Of a DNA stretch of 64,000 nucleotides, positions 62,870 to 64,000 are shown in pieces (the first letter of the stretch is position 1; the number at the start of each line of letters is the position of its first letter). The translations under genes were made by a program, and so were the position numbers. The notes beneath the pieces are model-generated. The model did not search any database and was not told the DNA's origin. It saw nothing but the letters and a program-made list of their open reading frames with translations. The DNA lies in NCBI GenBank assembly GCA_902602595.1, contig CACKRJ010000001.1:282522-346521 (forward strand), in the 5' to 3' direction. The stretch is from an uncultured SAR86 cluster bacterium (GTDB lineage: Bacteria; Pseudomonadota; Gammaproteobacteria; Magnimaribacterales; D2472).

Positions 62870-64000
62870 TTAAGCCCTTGAATTGAAAATATTTTCATCC
62901 AATTGATTCTCTGTTTTCGCAACTATACATGCAATTGCAGCATCACCGGTAACATTGACTGATGTTCTGATCATATCTAGCACTCTATCAACTGCAAGAA
63001 TGATCCCTATTGCTTCAAGCGGCAGATTAAATTGTTGCAAAATTATTATCAAAGTAATGGTTCCTGCCGATGGAACAGCTGCAGTTCCAATCGAAGTTGC
63101 TACTGCTAACAACACCACCTGAATGTATTGAAAAAGTGTTAAATCAATCCCAGACATTTGAGCAATAAAGACTGTTGCTAAACCTTGCATGATGGCTGTT
63201 CCATCCATGTTGATCGTAGCGCCAACAGGAACAACAAACGATGCAACGTTTTGGTTTACGCCCAGATCTTGATTGACTGTTCTAAGAGTTACTGGAATTG
63301 TTGCTGCACTTGATGAGGTAGAAAAAGCAAATAAAGCTACGTCTTTCATTTTTCTGTAAAAAGTTAATGGATTTAGCCCCCCAATAAATTTTAGGAATAA
63401 TGAATAAGTAAAAGCTGCATGAAATAAGAGCAAAGCTATTAAAAGAACAACATAAGCTAAAACGTCTTGGAAAATATCCAGGCCATCAGCGATAACAAAC
63501 TTTCCGATTAAACAAAAAACTCCCAAAGGCGCAAAGCTCATAATCATTACGATCAGTTGTAGAAATACTGTATTTAATTTAGCGAATGAATCGCTTAAAT
63601 TTCCAGTTAAGTGATTTGTCTTATTTAGAGCCAAGCCAAATATGATGCTAAAGAAAACTATTGCTAGCATCTGATTATCAGCCATGGCTTGAATAATATT
63701 TGAAGGGAAGATACCGACAATTGTTGAGTAGATGCCCTGCCCTTGAGGCAATGAACTTGGAGCAGCCATAGCTATATCAGATGAATAGTTAGAACCTGGC
63801 TGAAAGAAAGAACCTGCTATAAGCGCCAAAGACACAGCAATGCCTGTAGTAAATAAGTAAAAGCCTACGGTTTTAAATGTAAGTTTTCCTAGGGACTGTG
63901 AACTTCCAAGAGAAGAGATTCCTGTCACCAAAGAGAAAAAGACCAAAGGCACAACTAATAACTTCAGGAGATTCATGAAGATGTCTCCGCCCATCTTGAA
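62870..64000 (-). CDS. Dicarboxylate/amino acid:cation symporter (GltP/DctA family), cut at the window edge
   Basis: The C-terminal 377 codons of a symporter whose frame stays open to the end of the window, so about 50 N-terminal residues are missing. The transport-core motifs are present: the serine-rich hairpin STSSSAATIPVT, NMDGTA, and near the end DRVLDMIRTSVNVTGDA, which holds the substrate Arg/Asp positions. Family members take up glutamate, aspartate or C4-dicarboxylates with H+ or Na+. The specific substrate is not resolved. Confidence 0.92.
   Translation of the reverse strand, partial: FKMGGDIFMNLLKLLVVPLVFFSLVTGISSLGSSQSLGKLTFKTVGFYLFTTGIAVSLALIAGSFFQPGSNYSSDIAMAAPSSLPQGQGIYSTIVGIFPSNIIQAMADNQMLAIVFFSIIFGLALNKTNHLTGNLSDSFAKLNTVFLQLIVMIMSFAPLGVFCLIGKFVIADGLDIFQDVLAYVVLLIALLLFHAAFTYSLFLKFIGGLNPLTFYRKMKDVALFAFSTSSSAATIPVTLRTVNQDLGVNQNVASFVVPVGATINMDGTAIMQGLATVFIAQMSGIDLTLFQYIQVVLLAVATSIGTAAVPSAGTITLIIILQQFNLPLEAIGIILAVDRVLDMIRTSVNVTGDAAIACIVAKTENQLDENIFNSRA

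Overview
The window looks like a streamlined, AT-rich marine gammaproteobacterium, most like the SAR86 clade. The basis is the protein families, very tight gene packing (many 1-4 bp overlaps, convergent genes meeting tail to tail) and gammaproteobacterial gene order: lptD-surA-pdxA-rsmA-apaH, gmk-rpoZ-spoT beside recG, rph-pyrE, tsaD divergent from rpsU, fis-purH-purD. The SAR86 assignment is an inference from content; there is no rRNA in the window.

Layout. 0.1-12.2 kb is accessory lipid/isoprenoid metabolism: two unlike thiolases, a carotenoid-cleavage-type oxygenase, a nitronate-monooxygenase-like flavoprotein, an acyl-CoA ligase, two saccharopine-dehydrogenase-like oxidoreductases and an aldehyde dehydrogenase, with a PsiE-like membrane protein, two tiny unknown genes and a CIA30-domain protein among them. 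12.3-15.3 kb encodes envelope proteins (DUF411 and a large FG-GAP protein). 15.35-17.02 kb is the most unusual part: a 59-bp perfect copy of the 3' end of a tRNA(CAU) gene, two pairs of TGGTTACCA repeats, a CobW-family GTPase gene, a decayed small ORF, then the intact tRNA gene. This resembles the remains of a tiny integrative element. A yrbL-like gene follows.

17.8-24.1 kb (minus strand) holds rpoD, dnaG, ruvX, tonB-like, gshB and rsmE. 24.1-28.4 kb (plus) holds a histidine phosphatase, fis, purH, purD and coq7. 28.4-35.7 kb (minus) is a chain from an HSDL2-like dehydrogenase through amgK and murU (peptidoglycan recycling), rpe and a DUF192 protein to trpE-G-D-C. 35.9-45.5 kb (plus) holds a DsbA/HCCA-isomerase-like gene, outer-membrane biogenesis (lptD, surA), pdxA, rsmA, apaH, cca, a pteridine reductase and a phosphotransferase. 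folK-folB-tsaD run back on the minus strand, and rpsU-yqeY run divergently. 47.9-50.6 kb is a pair of exported amidohydrolases, one of which has lost its first metal-binding motif. 50.6-52.6 kb is rph-pyrE-ribE. 52.6-58.7 kb (minus) is an epimerase-like gene, yicC, gmk, rpoZ, spoT, ridA and pyrB. recG, a membrane pyrophosphatase and a dicarboxylate/amino-acid symporter cut by the window edge close the window.

Two themes cross the window. First, several transcription-unit heads show a TATAAT-like hexamer 6-7 nt before the start codon and no usable Shine-Dalgarno, suggesting leaderless mRNAs. Second, folate (folB, folK, pteridine reductase), purine, pyrimidine, riboflavin, tryptophan and cell-wall salvage genes are packed together with stress control (spoT, rpoZ). 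No intergenic stretch exceeds 300 bases; the longest, 15335-15632, is covered by the tRNA fragment, the repeats and the cobW promoter region. I saw no CRISPR array, insertion sequence, rRNA operon or recognisable riboswitch.
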